Shown here: piece after piece, positions 39,908-49,816 of the stretch
Layout: every line of letters starts with the position of its first letter
Position numbering within the stretch: the stretch's first letter is position 1
DNA from: Naegleria lovaniensis
Taxonomy: Eukaryota; Heterolobosea; Eutetramitea; Acrasida; Naegleriidae
Direction: 5' to 3'
Assembly (NCBI RefSeq): GCF_003324165.1
Contig: NW_025407826.1
Location: forward strand, 558,001-622,000
Length of the DNA stretch: 64,000 nucleotides
Made by a program: the position numbers and the translations under genes
Notes under the pieces: model-generated
What the model was told of the DNA's origin: nothing
What the model saw: only the letters and a program-made list of their open reading frames with translations
Databases searched by the model: none

Positions 39908-42013
39908 TTACTGAAATGGTTCAAGATCATATCCAAGTAAACCCTTCTCTCTTAATTTTCGTTCATGTTCTTTTCTTGCATGAAATTCTAACTCTTGTTC
40001 TCGGGTGTGAGCCGTGTTACTTCCGGGTTCCATGATGAGTTGATTCATTTCTAACATTCTTCGATGTTTGGTCATTTCTTTACTGTAAAATCGTTCTTCT
40101 CTCTTGATGATGTCCTGTTTTTTCTTTGGATCCAGTTTTCCACCACTATTCAAACCAGAATGATATCTTTGATATTTCCATTGATCGTTTTTCGTTGTGT
40201 TCGAAGCTTCTTGTTGTTCCATCATTAATTGATTCAATGTTTGATTGAGTTTATCCTGTGATTCTTTTTTAAGATCTGGAGAAGTGAGAATGGAATTGAT
40301 TTTGATGAGACTGCATGTTAATTCTATGGCTTGATGGAGAGATTGAATTTTCACTCTCATAGAATCCCAAATTCCCAATTGAACTGGTTCTACAAATTCA
40401 ACTGGATATTTCAAACAATTTAAGGTATGCAATTGTGTTGTTGTAAAGGTGTTCTTAGTGGTGGACAATGATTGTTGAGTCAATAATTTCCATTGTCTCA
40501 TGACAAGATTCACATTGAATCCGCTCTTTTCACAAAGAGTAGCAGGAATGGATGATTCCAGAGCATTTGCGAACATTTCATAAATACATTGTTCTGTGGG
40601 AGTTAACTTGGTGTTCGTACTGCAGCACATTTCACGAATTCGATAACCTAGCATCATCTCCAAGCATCCTCCACCAGGGGCAATCAGACAATCTTCGTAA
40701 GAATTTCTTAGAATTTTCAGAGCGCCCTTAATAATACGAATGTATCTGTGCTGAATAATGACATTGGCAGCATGGACAATAATTGTACCAATCCTACTCT
40801 CGGTCTTTCCTTGAATATACACTGTCGATTCTGTTTGTCGGTGATCTTCATGAATTTTAATTGTCGAAACAGAGCCTAAATATTCTTCCTTAATTTCCTG
40901 TTCACATGAATAGACCTTGGTACTGGATGTGAGTTCACATAATTTATCGCAAATATCCTGTCGTACGTGTCTCAAAGCAATAATTCCACTCTTACAGAAT
41001 CTGTCCAAACTAATATCATCAATGGCATCATTTGAAACAACGACGCCAACGCCGCTCTTAATGATGTGATTAATTTGCTGATCAATCTTTGCTCTTTCAT
41101 TCCTCAATAATTGCAGTCGCTCCTCTGCTGTACGAAACTCATTCTTCTTTTTCTCCTTGATCAATTCCAGTGGAATATCGCTAAGTACAATAATTTTGCA
41201 ATTTTCATGTTGACGGAGCATGTAGGGATGTTGCAAACCATGTTCAAATGCCAAACCCTTAAAGTATTCAGCTTTACCACTGAGTGATGTGAGGGCAATG
41301 ACATGAATATTGTGAAAATTGGGGTTTTGCTGCAAATTTTTCATTTCGTGAATTGTCAAATTTTCATAAAGTGTGGAGGATGCTTCCGTACAAACATCCA
41401 TGAATAGTTGTGTCTCCTTGTCATTCAATTTTGTTGAGAGAAATGTTTTCAATAGCTCTCTAGCCTTTTCTGAATGCAGTCGAATTTTCAGTGAAAGAAT
41501 GTCCTTGTTGTTCTTGATGCTCGATAAATCAATTTGCTCATTCTTCTCATTCACCAGTAAATTAAATCCAAATTTTTTCATTTCATTCACACAAAACTTT
41601 TCAATTTTCATCAACACTTCGCCAATCACCAATGGCTCTACAGAATTCATGACTAATTCATGTACTCCTCGAGTCAGCTCCAATAAAATTTTCAAAAAGC
41701 TAATAGTTCCATCTCCACATCCTACATGTAATTGCTTCAATGCTTTCATGATCATCACTCCAACGGGATGTCTCACAGATAAATGTTGCAGAATAAACGA
41801 TCCTTCCGATGATACATATTTTGCTTGTTTGTGAGCAGAAGAAGACAAGTCTACAATAATTTTCGCACGAGCGTTGGCATTCGGACCAAAACAGTCTGAA
41901 ACTTGATCAAATAATTGTTGTACAATACTTTCAACAATTCTAATAAAAGACGGAGATGCCAACTGATGATGATCCACAACTACATCTTGCTGATGAGGAG
42001 AGAAGGTATTCAT
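39908..42013 (-). CDS. Divergent group II chaperonin-like protein
   Basis: A single frame of 701 residues. Along the first 590 residues it follows the CCT/TCP-1 plan: ILQHLSVRHPVGVMIMKALKQ, GCGDGTISFLKILLELTRG (the GDGTT ATPase loop), IPLELIKEKKKNEF and HIIKSGVGVVVSNDAIDD in the apical part, LIAPGGGCLEMMLGYRI, and GIWDSMRVKIQSLHQAIELT near the end. The nucleotide-site NDGAT of CCT subunits reads SEGSF. It is about 150 residues longer than CCT subunits, with a charged helical tail (KKKQDIIKREERFYSKEM, ERKLREKGLLGYD). Size and drift recall the BBS chaperonin-like proteins (MKKS, BBS10, BBS12) of ciliated cells, but I cannot name which, and a fast-evolving CCT subunit is possible. Confidence 0.8.
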   Translation of the reverse strand: MNTFSPHQQDVVVDHHQLASPSFIRIVESIVQQLFDQVSDCFGPNANARAKIIVDLSSSAHKQAKYVSSEGSFILQHLSVRHPVGVMIMKALKQLHVGCGDGTISFLKILLELTRGVHELVMNSVEPLVIGEVLMKIEKFCVNEMKKFGFNLLVNEKNEQIDLSSIKNNKDILSLKIRLHSEKARELLKTFLSTKLNDKETQLFMDVCTEASSTLYENLTIHEMKNLQQNPNFHNIHVIALTSLSGKAEYFKGLAFEHGLQHPYMLRQHENCKIIVLSDIPLELIKEKKKNEFRTAEERLQLLRNERAKIDQQINHIIKSGVGVVVSNDAIDDISLDRFCKSGIIALRHVRQDICDKLCELTSSTKVYSCEQEIKEEYLGSVSTIKIHEDHRQTESTVYIQGKTESRIGTIIVHAANVIIQHRYIRIIKGALKILRNSYEDCLIAPGGGCLEMMLGYRIREMCCSTNTKLTPTEQCIYEMFANALESSIPATLCEKSGFNVNLVMRQWKLLTQQSLSTTKNTFTTTQLHTLNCLKYPVEFVEPVQLGIWDSMRVKIQSLHQAIELTCSLIKINSILTSPDLKKESQDKLNQTLNQLMMEQQEASNTTKNDQWKYQRYHSGLNSGGKLDPKKKQDIIKREERFYSKEMTKHRRMLEMNQLIMEPGSNTAHTREQELEFHARKEHERKLREKGLLGYDLEPFQ

Positions 42014-42409
42014 AGAGATTAATTTGCTTAATATTTTTTTTGTAATTTTAAATCATGTTGAAGTTGGCCTTTTGCGATCTTGGAGGATATTGTAGATATT
42101 CATGATGCCTTCAAATCCATAAATCTATTGGAAACATGTAAAGCACAATATACCAGCAAAAGAAATCGTTAAATCACGAAGAATAACATCCAGATGACGA
42201 AACTACTTGTTCAACCAGAAAAAATAACTCGAATTTAATTTTCGCTGTTTGGCGTTTACGGATTACACTCAACTGCAGTCCCGAACATTGGTTTCCTATT
42301 GGTAACCGGTCTTCATCAAAACAGCGCATCTTTGTGAATACGTAGAGATATTTATTGTCGCAATTATTAATTCCATTCCGATCATTATTGAAAAACCAAC
42401 AGCAGCAAC
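42014..42409. promoter_or_regulatory. Divergent upstream region
   Basis: These 396 bp lie between the chaperonin-like gene (-) and the Prp22-like gene (+). A CCTATTGGTAACCGG segment near 42296 contains an inverted CCAAT-type box. No other signal is evident. Confidence 0.4.
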
Positions 42410-45400
42410 ATGGAAAGATTACTTGAATTGCAACTCGTTTCTAAAGTTTGCAAAGAACTAGAAACAAATATTGGATCGGGAGAAAAGGCTCTTGCTGAAT
42501 TTGTAATTTATTTGGCAAGAGAAGAATCCAAGAACGTTGATGATTTTTACAACAAATTAATTGACAATGATGCGGAATTACCAAGAGATTTTGTAGAAAG
42601 ATTGTATGCAATGATACATAGAATGTCCAATTCTAAATTAGCTTCATCATCTGGTAATTCTAGCAGTGCAGATGGCAAATTCACGAGTGCTGGTCAATTC
42701 TCGGTGAGCTCACTCGTTAAATCGGAAGAGAAAGTATCTGGAGATGGCTTATCGGATAACAAACAAAAAGAGGCTGTTACAGTCTCATCGGACCAAATTA
42801 ACGATCGATTACATTCATTTGATAAGAGCATTAAAGAAGAAATGGAAAATAATTTAAGAAGGAAATTGGAATTGACGAAAAAATTCCCAAGTTTATGTTT
42901 ACCTGACAAATCAACAGTATATAGCTCGGCGAATGAAAAAACACCCAGTGACAAGAAGGATACATTTGACAGGAAAGATACCAGTCAGCTCGACAGATAT
43001 GACTCCAAAAGTCAATTCAGCGACAAATCTTTAGATTCTCGCAGTAGTCGTTTTTCTAATGACGACAGAAATAGAAACGCTCCAGGGTCGTCGTCTTCAG
43101 CTGACGGCTCATCATCTAGACGCAATGCTAAGAGAGAATATACAGATACCATAGAAGTCAATCAGATTTATAAGGCTCGAGTTTCTGGTATCAAAAATTA
43201 TGGTTTCTTTGCTAGACTTGAGGAGACGATTGATGGTGTGATTGTACGTGGAAATAAGGATGGTCTATGCCACATTAGTGAAATCAGTAATGAAAAAAAA
43301 GTAACCAAAGTTGACGACGTGGTCTCCCGAAATGACATTGTTTTCGTTAAGGTCATTGTTGCTACCGAGTCCAGAGTATCCCTCTCGATGAAAGAAGTAG
43401 ACCAACAAACAGGAAAGGACCTATTTCCAAGGAGAGCCCTCGCAAAGAATATGGGAGTACCAAGTCGTGAAGAAGAATCCAAGCTCTTAACTCATCACTC
43501 TGGCATTTCTCCAGCATTCTTAGATACCAGCAAAGACGCGAGAAGACCAGTGAAAAAGCAGAACCCCTACGATATGTGGGAAGAAAAACAACTGAGAGCT
43601 TCTGGAATGGCAAGCGAAGGTGGTGTAATTAATGAAGAAACAGGAGAAATCAATTATGACGAAGTGGAAGAGGATGTTGAAATTGAATTGAGTGAGAAGG
43701 AACCCAAGTTTTTGAGTGGACAAACCATGAAGGGAGGAATGGCCTACTCACCCGTACGTCTCACTCAAGTCAGAGACGGTACTTTGGCCAGAATTGCCGA
43801 AAAACAATTGGAATTTGCACAAGAACGTCGAGAAATTAAGGAAGAGCAAAAAGCAAAACTGCAAGGAGACATGGCAGATCTTGAAGCAGACGATCCCCTT
43901 TCAGAATACTATAGACGTATCAATGAAGCCACTGACTTTTCAGGAATGAAAGGATTTGCTGGTCAGGGAGCTCCAGATTGGAGAAAAACAGCCATCAGTG
44001 GTGTTGCTCAACGAACCTCTGCATCAACCATCAAGCAACAACGAGAGAGTTTACCAGTTTACTCGCTACGAAATGAGCTCATTACCTCTATTAGAGACAA
44101 TCAAATACTCATTGTTATTGGAGAAACAGGTTCAGGAAAAACAACACAAATTACACAATACATTGCAGAGGCTGGAATTAATGGTAACAAGATGATTGCA
44201 TGTACTCAACCTCGTCGAGTGGCTGCAATTTCCGTTGCAAGACGTGTTGCCGAAGAATTTGGTTGTAAATTGGGCCAAGAAGTGGGTTATACCATCCGTT
44301 TCGAAGATTGTACCTCACCAGATACTGTTCTCAAATACATGACCGATGGTATGTTATTGAGAGAGGCGCTTCTGGATCCTCTTTTAGAAAAGTACTCGGT
44401 CATCATGTTGGACGAAGCTCACGAACGTAACTTACATACTGACGTTCTCTTTGCACTTCTCAAAAAACTCACTCAAAAACGAAAGGACCTCAAATTAATT
44501 GTGACCAGTGCCACTTTGGATGCAGAAAAATTCTCCACTTACTTTTACACTTGTCCCATCTTTACCATTCCTGGACGAACCTATCCTGTTGAAATTTTGT
44601 ACACTAAGGAGCCTGAAGAAGATTATTTGGATGCCACTCTCATCACTGTCATGCAAATTCACTTGACCGAACCAGCAGGTGACATTCTCGTATTTTTGAC
44701 AGGTCAAGAAGAAATTGATACAGCGTGTCAAATTCTATACGAACGAATGAAAGCACTTGGTAGTGATGTTCCAGAATTGGTCATTTTACCCATCTATGCT
44801 GCCCTTCCTTCCGAAATGCAAACCAAAATTTTCGAACCTGCTCCTGTGGGTGGCAGAAAAGTGGTCATTGCTACCAACATTGCTGAGACATCCATTACGA
44901 TTGATGGTATTTTCTATGTGGTTGATCCTGGATTTGTGAAACAAAATATTTACAATCCAAAGACAGGTATGGATCAATTGACTGTTGTGCCAATTTCACA
45001 AGCTGCTGCTCGTCAAAGAGCTGGTCGAGCTGGTCGTACAGGTCCTGGAAAGTGTTATCGTCTCTATACCGAAGAGGCCTATAAGAGTGAAATGTTACCA
45101 AACACAGTTCCTGAAATTCAGAGAACCAACTTGGCCAATACTGTTCTCACACTCAAGGCCATGGGTATCAATGACTTGTTAAATTTCGATTTTATGGATC
45201 CACCTCCACCACAATCACTCATTGCTGCCATGGAACAATTGTTCAGTTTGGGAGCTCTCGATGATGATGGTCTTTTGACCAAAATGGGAAGAAAAATGGC
45301 AGAATTTCCACTCGAACCACAAATGGCCAAAACTCTTATTGCCTCAGTAGACCTTAAATGTTCAGATGAGGTATTGACCATTGTGTCCATGCTTTCTGTA

Positions 45401-46015
45401 CAGGGTATCTTTTATAGACCTCGAGATAAGCAACAACAAGCTGATCAGAAAAAGTCACGCTTCTTCCAGCCTGAAGGTGACCATTTGACATTACTTTCCG
45501 TGTATCAAGCTTGGGAGCGAAGTAATTACAGTATACCATGGTGTTTTGAAAACTTTATTCAAGCAAGATCTATGAAACGAGCACAAGATATTCGAAAACA
45601 GCTGTTAACGATTATGGATCGATACAAATTGAATGTCATTTCGTGTGGAAAGAATTATACCAAAGTTAGAAAGGCAATTACTAGTGGCTTTTTTGCTCAC
45701 GCTTCAAAGAAAGATCCACAAGAGGGTTACAGAACTTTGGTAGAGAATCAACCTGTGTATATACATCCTGGAAGTGCTATTTTCCACAGAAATCCAGAAT
45801 GGGTAATTTATCACACGCTCTTATTGACATCTAAAGAGTATATGCGTGATGTGATTACGATTGAACCCAAATGGTTGATTGAGTTGGCTCCTAATTTTTA
45901 TAAGGTTCATGATCCAGCACATTTATCAAAAAGAAAACGTCAAGAAAAGATTGAACCTCTTTTCAACAAGTACGGTGACGATCCATTACAGTTATTAAAA
46001 CGAACAAAGAGGTAA
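42410..46015 (+). CDS. DHX8: DEAH-box splicing helicase Prp22/DHX8
   Basis: A single frame of 1201 residues (human DHX8 has 1220). The N-terminus ([20 protein letters not shown]) matches the conserved helical domain of DHX8. An S1 RNA-binding domain lies at about 245-320 ([20 protein letters not shown]). The helicase core shows motif [11 protein letters not shown] near 570, [12 protein letters not shown] near 667, SAT ([11 protein letters not shown]), [20 protein letters not shown] and the QRAGRAGR motif VI, followed by the HA2 and OB-fold regions. Known role: releases spliced mRNA from the spliceosome after exon ligation, using ATP to disrupt U5/mRNA contacts, in the nucleus. All motifs are intact. 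Confidence 0.97.
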   Translation: MERLLELQLVSKVCKELETNIGSGEKALAEFVIYLAREESKNVDDFYNKLIDNDAELPRDFVERLYAMIHRMSNSKLASSSGNSSSADGKFTSAGQFSVSSLVKSEEKVSGDGLSDNKQKEAVTVSSDQINDRLHSFDKSIKEEMENNLRRKLELTKKFPSLCLPDKSTVYSSANEKTPSDKKDTFDRKDTSQLDRYDSKSQFSDKSLDSRSSRFSNDDRNRNAPGSSSSADGSSSRRNAKREYTDTIEVNQIYKARVSGIKNYGFFARLEETIDGVIVRGNKDGLCHISEISNEKKVTKVDDVVSRNDIVFVKVIVATESRVSLSMKEVDQQTGKDLFPRRALAKNMGVPSREEESKLLTHHSGISPAFLDTSKDARRPVKKQNPYDMWEEKQLRASGMASEGGVINEETGEINYDEVEEDVEIELSEKEPKFLSGQTMKGGMAYSPVRLTQVRDGTLARIAEKQLEFAQERREIKEEQKAKLQGDMADLEADDPLSEYYRRINEATDFSGMKGFAGQGAPDWRKTAISGVAQRTSASTIKQQRESLPVYSLRNELITSIRDNQILIVIGETGSGKTTQITQYIAEAGINGNKMIACTQPRRVAAISVARRVAEEFGCKLGQEVGYTIRFEDCTSPDTVLKYMTDGMLLREALLDPLLEKYSVIMLDEAHERNLHTDVLFALLKKLTQKRKDLKLIVTSATLDAEKFSTYFYTCPIFTIPGRTYPVEILYTKEPEEDYLDATLITVMQIHLTEPAGDILVFLTGQEEIDTACQILYERMKALGSDVPELVILPIYAALPSEMQTKIFEPAPVGGRKVVIATNIAETSITIDGIFYVVDPGFVKQNIYNPKTGMDQLTVVPISQAAARQRAGRAGRTGPGKCYRLYTEEAYKSEMLPNTVPEIQRTNLANTVLTLKAMGINDLLNFDFMDPPPPQSLIAAMEQLFSLGALDDDGLLTKMGRKMAEFPLEPQMAKTLIASVDLKCSDEVLTIVSMLSVQGIFYRPRDKQQQADQKKSRFFQPEGDHLTLLSVYQAWERSNYSIPWCFENFIQARSMKRAQDIRKQLLTIMDRYKLNVISCGKNYTKVRKAITSGFFAHASKKDPQEGYRTLVENQPVYIHPGSAIFHRNPEWVIYHTLLLTSKEYMRDVITIEPKWLIELAPNFYKVHDPAHLSKRKRQEKIEPLFNKYGDDPLQLLKRTKR

Positions 46016-46083
46016 ACAAATGTTGTAAAAGAATAAATCATGAACTTGTGCTAACAACAGGAGTCACCTCAAACAAACAAAAA

Positions 46084-46296
46084 ATGGACACATTGCTGAG
46101 CGTGACTTTGCTGGTACCTCTTTCCACTCTTTGTTTGTGCATGTTCATGGATGCCATGTCGTTTCACACGACGGTCACATCACGTTTGCAAAGAATTCAA
46201 AATATTTTCAAACTACTCACAGAATTAAATTATCGGAAGAGAACACTCACGTTCAAGGATCGGAATATTTGTAAGCTTCATTGTACTGAATACTAA
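46084..46296 (+). CDS. Possible small secreted or membrane peptide
   Basis: An ATG after AAAAAA opens 70 residues, MDTLLSVTLLVPLSTLCLCM..., with a hydrophobic N-terminus that could be a signal peptide or anchor, then a basic middle (RLQRIQNIFKLLTELNYRKR). It follows Prp22 by 68 bp. No homologue is recognised; it may be a chance frame in the 3' flank. Confidence 0.3.
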   Translation: MDTLLSVTLLVPLSTLCLCMFMDAMSFHTTVTSRLQRIQNIFKLLTELNYRKRTLTFKDRNICKLHCTEY

Positions 46297-46573
46297 TTTA
46301 ACACAAATATTCACTATTTTTATGAATATATTTTATCATTTCATTTTGTTGGATTTTGCTCAAAATCAAAACACCAATATTTGTGTTAATCATGATGAAA
46401 CAATTTTAAATTTTGCGAAAAGATGCCATTGATGAAGAAACTAGAAAAGCAGTTTTACTTTGTAGAAATATTTTACAATTTCTACAGTATGAACCAGCTT
46501 CGAATGTAAAATGTACTCAGATTACATTTGATGAAAAATCAACACTAGATCAACCTAGGGCCATTACATTATT

Positions 46574-49066
46574 TCATTGACCAAACAAACTCTCAAACTC
46601 ATCCTCTAAAATATTCTCAGATTCAGAGACCATGTTAAATGATGCGAAAAACGAGTCGGAATTGGCGGTGCCACTGGTTCCATTCACAGTTGGAATTTCA
46701 TCAAATATTTCAGCAATAGTGCTGTTTTCAATTGTAGAAGCATCAAATCCAGGACATTGAATTGCAGAAATTCCCAATTCATCAATACAATCAATTTCCT
46801 GTGAGACACTTCTCTTGATATTGAAAGGTGTTCCATTATAGATAATTCTCTCAACCTCTGTCTTTTTATCCTTAAGTGCCACAATAAATACAAGTGGTCG
46901 ATCATGATTAATGTCTCTAAACGAGATGGCATATTCTACATGGAGGGACATTAATGAAGCTTGAATATTGAAATTACAACAATTGACAACATTGGTGTCA
47001 ATCCATTGCTCTCCTGCAAATGTCAACTCTTGTTGAGTGTGGAAATCAAGAATTTTGAAACAAATATCATGATTCTCAGACAATTGTGTTGGAACGTCTA
47101 CGTAGAGCAAGAATTGTTCATTGGGTGACAACTCTTTAGGGAATGCAAAATTTGGAAATTTGGACAAGTCCACAGTAATGCTCTGATGAAATACTGTCAC
47201 AATAATCCATTGTTTGAGTTGATCGAATAGTGTTGGTGGATGTGCTGCCTTTTCTTTCATGACATTTTGTAATGGAATGGATGAGGACTTGGAACGTTTT
47301 CGTGAGCTTTCTGCTTGTGGTTGGCCAACTTCAGAGGTAGCATTTTCATCATCGTCATCATCTTCCATTTCATTCTCATCGTCGTTTTTCTTTCTCTTTT
47401 TGATGGTAGACGTTGAGGTGCTGTCAGATGAGGCTGCTTCATGGTTGTTGGACAAGTCTAACACATCACTACTCTCTTCCAAGTCATGATTAGCAGTTTC
47501 ACATGATGAATGAATGTCAATGTACATGGTGACAAGTTTTTCCTTCTTGCATTTCAGTAAAGCATTGTAGTAAATGTCGCCCTTTGCCTTATTTTTCTTC
47601 TTGTTGGCCAAAATTTCAAAAATTGCAATAATGTTCGAGTTCGCTGAATCTGTGGAGGGAGAAGCATGTTGTGGCAGACCATTCCTGTGACCATTTCCCA
47701 TAAACTTGGTCGTTGCAGAAAGATCCTTTCCTCGTATCTTCATCTCCACATGTGGTTGCGTGTTCTTTTTTTTAGGTGAAGCTTTTTTCTTGGAAGCCTT
47801 CGAAAGCGACTCGTTGTCATCCTTTGTTTCTTCCTCGAGTTGAAATTCCAAGTCTGAAAGACTATAATATTTACTTGGCAGTACCAATAACAAGTAATAG
47901 TAGCAATCCGTTCCAATTTTACATGTCGATTTTTCTGACAATTTGGAAAGTTGCGATCCAACATTGGGAGACTGAGTATGAATGCTCTGTGGATTGGCCA
48001 ATCGATGCCAAGGTTGTTCCGAGGTCAAATGATTGCCCTTCTTTCTTGGTGGGAAACCTTTCTTGATAAATACATGAATACTATTCGCCGTTTGTTCCAT
48101 CTCAGTCATGGAGCTCAAACTTCCTGGACTTTCAACCATGGATGGTTGTTGTTGAGATGGTACTTGGAGATGATTGGGAGTAGTTGTATTCAACCGCGCC
48201 TGCTGCTTGTTTGGAGAAATCAAGACCGTAGTAGGATCCGAGTTGCTACCAACACCACCACCCACCACAGAAGCACCTCCTCCTGCTCCTGTTCCTCGAA
48301 TATGATTCGGAGTAAGATTCCCATTGGCCATCAAGAGTTGTTGCAACAAGGCTGCAGCTGCATTCGGGTCATTATTTTTTGCCGCCATCAAACACGCTTG
48401 TTGTAAATGAGAAGGCGCGCTCCATTCTGTGCATGGCATTGGAGTCGAACCACCAGAAAGGGTAGTAGTGTTCGGATTGGGTGAAGTTGTATGTGAGGAT
48501 GGAGGTTGAGAAGTAGGACCATTCATTACACTATTATGATTACCACTATTATTGGCCATCATTAGGATGGAGAGTGCTTGTTGAGTCTGTGGCTGCTGCT
48601 GTTGTTGCTGTGAAGAAGATGAACAAACAGCCATGACTTGAGCCAATTGTTGTTGAAATTGAGAAACATCCAATAGTGGTGGTGGCGGTGTCGCTTGAGA
48701 ACAAAGTGTTGGCGAGGAATGATGATGATTGGACGACATGGAGAATCCTCCTTGTTGTAATGGTGATGCATGTTGAAGAAGGTTCGAGGATGATGAATTG
48801 TTGTTATTGGTTCCACTACCAGTATTCGAAGAAGAGGACGGTGGTTCATTCATCATGAGTCGCATCATTTGCATGACGAGATTTGAGTCAACCATCATGG
48901 AACTTTGATTATTGAGGACTGATGATGCAGACGAATGATTCAATATCAAAGAATTGTTGATTGTACTATTGTTACTAGTATGGTCAGCTCCTGGAGTGGC
49001 GTTGTTGTTGTTGTTGTTGTCCATGAGAAGCATGGTGAGCGATTGATGATTGTTGTTGGTATTCAT
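46574..49066 (-). CDS. Orphan Gln/Asn/Ser-rich nuclear protein
   Basis: A single frame of 830 residues starting at ATG 49066. Residues 1-320 are disordered and rich in Asn, Ser, Gln and His, like transcriptional activators. About 325-560 contains a globular piece (SIHVFIKKGFPPRKKGNHLT; CYYYLLLVLPSKYYSLSDLE; SNIIAIFEILANKKKNKAKG) that could be a DNA-binding or interaction domain, interrupted by basic blocks (SKKKASPKKKN). Near 560-610 lie a nuclear-type signal KKRKKNDDE and an acidic run. Residues 620-770 look like a second folded domain. I do not recognise either, and suggest a transcription regulator by composition only. Confidence 0.75.
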   Translation of the reverse strand: MNTNNNHQSLTMLLMDNNNNNNATPGADHTSNNSTINNSLILNHSSASSVLNNQSSMMVDSNLVMQMMRLMMNEPPSSSSNTGSGTNNNNSSSSNLLQHASPLQQGGFSMSSNHHHSSPTLCSQATPPPPLLDVSQFQQQLAQVMAVCSSSSQQQQQQPQTQQALSILMMANNSGNHNSVMNGPTSQPPSSHTTSPNPNTTTLSGGSTPMPCTEWSAPSHLQQACLMAAKNNDPNAAAALLQQLLMANGNLTPNHIRGTGAGGGASVVGGGVGSNSDPTTVLISPNKQQARLNTTTPNHLQVPSQQQPSMVESPGSLSSMTEMEQTANSIHVFIKKGFPPRKKGNHLTSEQPWHRLANPQSIHTQSPNVGSQLSKLSEKSTCKIGTDCYYYLLLVLPSKYYSLSDLEFQLEEETKDDNESLSKASKKKASPKKKNTQPHVEMKIRGKDLSATTKFMGNGHRNGLPQHASPSTDSANSNIIAIFEILANKKKNKAKGDIYYNALLKCKKEKLVTMYIDIHSSCETANHDLEESSDVLDLSNNHEAASSDSTSTSTIKKRKKNDDENEMEDDDDDENATSEVGQPQAESSRKRSKSSSIPLQNVMKEKAAHPPTLFDQLKQWIIVTVFHQSITVDLSKFPNFAFPKELSPNEQFLLYVDVPTQLSENHDICFKILDFHTQQELTFAGEQWIDTNVVNCCNFNIQASLMSLHVEYAISFRDINHDRPLVFIVALKDKKTEVERIIYNGTPFNIKRSVSQEIDCIDELGISAIQCPGFDASTIENSTIAEIFDEIPTVNGTSGTANSDSFFASFNMVSESENILEDEFESLFGQ

Positions 49067-49816
49067 AGTTGAGAATAGGCAAAGTTGTGTTTGAGGAATG
49101 ATTCTTGTTGATGAATTCTACTACTTCACAATTTTGTGTAATATAGTATCGTTTCTGCCTGCTACTACTGTGGATGCGACGACACTTGTGTGGGTACAAT
49201 TAATACTACACGCAGCAAGGATGGAAATACAACACGAATCAATAATTTGATTTCAATTTGTGCTTGGGAAAATCAATGAAATACACGATGGCAAACTGTG
49301 ATGAATACAAGGAAGTCTTTGACGACACAACAAGTGATTCAATGATTGTTGTGTTGCTAGTAAGTGATAAAATTCTTCTTCCGATTAATTGCAGGCGCCA
49401 AATACCTCCTTGGTGTGGTAGGTGACAAGTGACTTTTTTTTGGTATTTTTCCACCATACAACTTCAGTGCCTTAGTCTGTAGATCGTTTGGAGGGCATTT
49501 GTATGAACATAGGGTTCGCTGAGTTGCTGAATATGCCACTTAATTTCCTCAAATGGAAGAATTGCAATGAGGTGTTAAAGTCAAAATTGGTTTTTGAAGT
49601 CGGTTTAAATGTGTGGCATGGAATGACCTGTTGTAGTGATCAACAACATTATTTTGGAAATGTGTTGAACTCTGGTCTCGTAGTGAATACATGTATTGAA
49701 AAAGCTTGTTTATAAAAGACGTTATGGTATTTTACAACTCACCTTTAGGGTACACGTGTAGCATAATGTGACAAGTGGTTGTATTTCTTGACCATGAAGG
49801 TCAGTCAACAAGGCGC
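49067..49816. other. Gene-free region
   Basis: These 750 bp between the orphan gene start and the PARN 3' end hold only short frames without ATG contexts or domains. It presumably contains the promoter of the orphan gene. Confidence 0.4.
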
